A DNA stretch of 32,721 nt, taken from a candidate division WS1 bacterium (GTDB taxonomy: Bacteria > Armatimonadota > Zipacnadia > Zipacnadales > Zipacnadaceae). This document shows, piece by piece, positions 30,666 through 32,721 of this stretch. The translations under genes were made by a program, and so were the position numbers. Location: contig JAAYIR010000195.1 in the NCBI GenBank assembly GCA_012523355.1, positions 1 through 32,721 of the forward strand. The letters are read 5' to 3'. Position 1 is the first letter of the stretch. Each line of letters begins with the position of its first letter. Under the pieces are notes generated by a model, which had not been told where the DNA came from, did no database searches, and saw only the letters and a program-made list of their open reading frames with translations.

Positions 30666-31757
30666 CTACTGTAGTCTAAGATATGTTCCTCCAGCGAATC
30701 TTCGGGCCAGGCCCTTGACTTCCAGGAGCATCAGCGTCGCATTCACCATCGCTGTCTCCAGGTCGGTACTGTCCACGAGCTGATCCACGCGCAACGGCTC
30801 TGTACCCAGCGCATCGTACACCAGTTGTTCGTCGCGACTCAACTCCGCCACCGGACGCCGATCTCGTCGGGGCGCCGCCTGCAGGCTCATCCCCAGGCCC
30901 TCAACGATGTCCTCAGCCACTTCGACCAGATGCGCGCCCTCCTTCAGGAGTTGGTGGCCACCGGAGGAGAGTGGGCTGTCAATGCTTCCCGGCACTGCAA
31001 ACACCTCGCGCCCCTGTTCCAGCGCATGGGTTGCGGTGATTAGTGCCCCGCTTTCGCGGGGGGCCTCCACCACCACGACCCCCATGCTCAACCCTGAGAT
31101 GATGCGATTGCGGACCGGGAAGGCATACCGCGAGGCGCCGCTCCCGAAAGGCATCTCGGTAAGCACTGCGCCGGACTCGGCGATCCTCCGGCGCAGATCC
31201 CGGTGGCTCGACGGGTAAGTCACATCCGCGCCGGTGGCCATGACGGCCAGGGTTCGTCCTCCGGTCTCCAGTGCCCCTTCATGGGCTTCGGCGTCAATCC
31301 CCGGCGCCATGCCGCTGACAATCGTGAACCCGCGTCGCGCCAGGTCCGAGGCCAGTTTGCGTGCTGTCTTCTGGCCGTAAGGCGAGGCTTTACGGGTACC
31401 CACGAGCGCCACGGCCCGGGCATCGTCGCGCGCCAGGTCCCCCTGGACGAACAAGAGCGGCGGCGCCTGCTCCACCTCCACCAGCCGTTCCGGATATTCG
31501 GCATCCTGGTAGCTGACCAAATGAACGCCATGCTCCAGGCACAGGTTCCGTAGTTGGCTGAGATCCGTCCGTCGCCGGGCAGTGGCCAGCCGCTCCAGGT
31601 GCAACCGGTTCACGCCTGGTAGCTCCTGCACGTCCTCTTCCCTGGCGGCTAGCACTGCCTGTGCCGATCCTAGATTATCGACCAGCAGGCGCTGGACGGC
31701 GGACGACAATTGGCTGGCATTGAGCGCCAGCCAGGCCTCGGCCTCTTCGCTCAACAT
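30666..31757 (-). CDS. dprA: DNA-processing protein DprA (Smf)
   Basis: A 363-residue cytosolic protein that binds incoming single-stranded DNA and loads RecA during natural transformation. An N-terminal helix-hairpin-helix-like region covers about 1-65 (VQELPGVNRLHLERL). The extended Rossmann core (about 75-285) has ALVGTRKASPYG and GFTIVSGMAPGIDAEAHEGAL, the ssDNA-binding glycine/arginine region. A C-terminal winged helix (about 305-360, LVYDALGTEPLRVDQLVD) follows. ATG 31757 with GGGGAG eight bases upstream is preferred over the ORF-track start. It lies just upstream of topA. DprA is common in bacteria without proven competence, so it does not by itself show transformability. Confidence 0.96.
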   Translation of the reverse strand: MLSEEAEAWLALNASQLSSAVQRLLVDNLGSAQAVLAAREEDVQELPGVNRLHLERLATARRRTDLSQLRNLCLEHGVHLVSYQDAEYPERLVEVEQAPPLLFVQGDLARDDARAVALVGTRKASPYGQKTARKLASDLARRGFTIVSGMAPGIDAEAHEGALETGGRTLAVMATGADVTYPSSHRDLRRRIAESGAVLTEMPFGSGASRYAFPVRNRIISGLSMGVVVVEAPRESGALITATHALEQGREVFAVPGSIDSPLSSGGHQLLKEGAHLVEVAEDIVEGLGMSLQAAPRRDRRPVAELSRDEQLVYDALGTEPLRVDQLVDSTDLETAMVNATLMLLEVKGLARRFAGGTYLRLQ

Positions 31758-32032
31758 GCTAAGACTCCCCGCCCCCTCACAGGGGATGTGCCCTGGCGCA
31801 CCGGATGACGGCTCTTGCGATGTCCACCTCGGCGCCATGGCTGGATATGCTATGGACGCTGCCTGCCGCTCACGGGGTCGGCTTCAGCCAACCGGCACAC
31901 GGCGAATCCCTTTCCGTCTGGTGTTTCAGATACGCAAAGACTATACCGGTAAAACGCTTGGTGCAGGCTTCCCAGCCTGCACCCGAGACCGCCTCGGCCT
32001 CTTGGGGCACGAGATTGCGCCCACCCCAAGCT
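31758..32032. other. Gap between lapA-like gene and dprA
   Basis: This 275-bp region has no convincing gene, and ORFs across it are extensions of dprA or shadows. A TATAGT box lies on the minus strand near 31945, but without a matching -35. It contains one strong hairpin, listed separately. A promoter for dprA-topA probably lies here but I could not place it. Confidence 0.45.
31960..31983. repeat. Perfect hairpin downstream of lapA-like gene
   Basis: GGTGCAGGCT-TCCC-AGCCTGCACC is a perfect 10-bp stem with a 4-base loop, about 50 bases after the stop of the LapA-like gene. It could act as a transcription end or mRNA stabiliser. The absence of a U-tract and the resemblance to the other GC-rich hairpins suggest a REP-like repeat. 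Confidence 0.6.
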
Positions 32033-32494
32033 CTAAATCAACTCGTCGTCCTCTGCCGGCTCCTCCTCCAGTGTGACTTCCACTTCGGGCTCCGGCTGTG
32101 TCGCGGCTGCGGAGGCGGCCTGCTCTGCCAGTTGACGCATGGCCCGCGTTGACTCTAACTGCGCCTCCAACTCTTGAATCCGTTCTCGCTGCCGCATGAG
32201 CATGGTCTTGAACTCGTTCAGTTTGGCCTTGGCGCGCTGCACCGTTGCCTGAGCGCGCGAGGCCGCCGCGCGTTGGCTGTAGTATCCACCACCAAGGAAC
32301 ACTGCGGCAAGCAGTACGCCCAGAGCGACTGAGCCGAGGGCCACCAGACCCAGGGGCAGGTTATCCTCGATCCAGTACTGCCCGCCAAAGGCCCAGCCGG
32401 TCAGGCTCACGGTTCCCTGGTTCCAGGTCACGAACATGGCAGCGTACGCGACCAGTGCCAGCAGCACAAGGACTATGAAGATCGTTTTTGCCAT
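32033..32494 (-). CDS. LapA-domain (DUF1049-like) membrane protein with coiled coil
   Basis: A 153-residue protein matching the layout of the LapA/YciS family. It has an N-terminal transmembrane helix (FIVLVLLALVAYAAMFVTW), a short periplasmic loop (NQGTVSLTGWAF), a second helix (LGLVALGSVALGVLLAAVFLG), a cytoplasmic coiled coil (about 78-125) and an acidic tail rich in Glu. In Gammaproteobacteria the related LapA works with LapB to control LPS synthesis. No lapB is seen here, so the role is uncertain. ATG 32494 is fixed by the ribosome site GGAGGAG, and the ORF-track extension is rejected. It follows the Gly/Pro-rich gene by about 60 bases. Confidence 0.85.
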   Translation of the reverse strand: MAKTIFIVLVLLALVAYAAMFVTWNQGTVSLTGWAFGGQYWIEDNLPLGLVALGSVALGVLLAAVFLGGGYYSQRAAASRAQATVQRAKAKLNEFKTMLMRQRERIQELEAQLESTRAMRQLAEQAASAAATQPEPEVEVTLEEEPAEDDELI

Positions 32495-32555
32495 AGCTCT
32501 TCTCCTCCCGGACGGAGCCTGGGAGCCGGACTCCCTGAGAGACTGGGCGGTGCAT

Positions 32556-32721
32556 TTATCCCGGCGGCGGGGGCGGAGGTCCCACCGGCGCCTGAGGGGC
32601 GCCAGGAAAACCGCCACCGGGGAAGCCCCCACCAGGAAAGCCTCCCCGCGGCTGCAACTGGTCCTCGCCAGGAAGTTTTGGGGCCGGAAGCGAGTTGTCT
32701 ACATAGAAGTAGACGCGCATA
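32556..32721 (-). CDS. C-terminal end of a Gly/Pro-rich protein, runs off the window edge
   Basis: Too short for the ORF track. The minus-strand frame from the right edge reads MRVYFYVDNSLPAPKLPGED, then QLQPRG followed by three FPGG(G) repeats and a run of prolines, ending in TAA at 32556. The ATG (32718-32720) lies one base from the edge, so the gene probably continues upstream and this is a repetitive, flexible C-terminal tail. A complete 54-residue protein cannot be excluded. The function cannot be told. It would be the gene upstream of the LapA-like gene, with a small GGGAG-CCGGA-CTCCC hairpin at 32521-32535 between them. Confidence 0.5.
   Translation of the reverse strand, partial: MRVYFYVDNSLPAPKLPGEDQLQPRGGFPGGGFPGGGFPGAPQAPVGPPPPPPG

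Noticed and set aside
1-32721. Prophage, CRISPR, integron or defence island
   Set aside because: No direct-repeat array, integrase, capsid, nuclease or toxin-antitoxin motif was seen. DprA and topA are housekeeping genes here.

Overview
The window is GC-rich and densely coded bacterial chromosome. Most genes start behind clear Shine-Dalgarno sequences, and many neighbours overlap by 4-10 bases. I see no rRNA, tRNA, CRISPR array, integrase, transposase or phage gene. Housekeeping genes (aroQ, aspS, hisS, dprA-topA) are mixed with families common in large free-living genomes: two uroporphyrinogen-decarboxylase-like proteins, TPR proteins, an excisionase-type HTH protein and an OmpR-type regulator. 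My best guess, from memory of such combinations and not checked, is an uncultured lineage near Armatimonadota. Chloroflexota, Planctomycetota or a related candidate phylum cannot be excluded.

Layout. (1) 1-2262, plus strand: the end of a membrane-anchored protein of unknown function, a polytopic membrane protein, and an orphan OmpR-family response regulator. (2) 2296-3803, minus strand: aroQ and a pepP-like aminopeptidase, overlapping by four bases and read from a recognisable sigma70-type promoter that carries a palindrome. (3) 3993-7189, plus strand: a coupled operon of a GalU-like nucleotidyltransferase, a MtlD-like polyol dehydrogenase and a UroD-family protein. It ends in a repeat-rich intergenic region holding a roughly 148-bp inverted-repeat element. 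(4) 7417-13934, minus strand: six genes behind a near-consensus promoter (TTGACA, 17 bp, TACAAT). They are a membrane TPR protein, a secreted TPR protein, an excisionase-type HTH protein, an OmpR-like regulator with a degenerate receiver, an enolase-superfamily protein without recognisable catalytic residues, and a cysteine-cluster (YkgJ-like) protein. This is the best candidate here for an undescribed system. (5) 14323-15548, plus strand: a second UroD-family gene whose stop overlaps a 29-codon ORF resembling the first residues of a sulfatase. (6) 15572-24047, minus strand: a membrane protein, hisS, a methyltransferase, a zinc-ribbon protein with an ATP-synthase-c-like helix, aspS, a two-gene metal ABC transporter, a stand-alone E2 acyltransferase domain and a glycerophosphodiester phosphodiesterase. 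(7) 24194-32721, minus strand: an incomplete Gly/Pro-rich tail, a LapA-like protein, dprA, topA, a fused membrane/spermidine-synthase-like protein, a protein of unknown function and an L,D-transpeptidase.

Functionally, blocks 6 and 7 are core information processing and envelope maintenance with uncharacterised passengers. Block 3 looks like sugar or polyol metabolism. Block 4 looks like a regulatory and envelope-associated module built from proteins that have lost their usual catalytic or phosphoacceptor residues. Several intergenic gaps hold GC-rich perfect hairpins without U-tracts (7354, 10921, 20655, 31960), which look like dispersed REP-type repeats.
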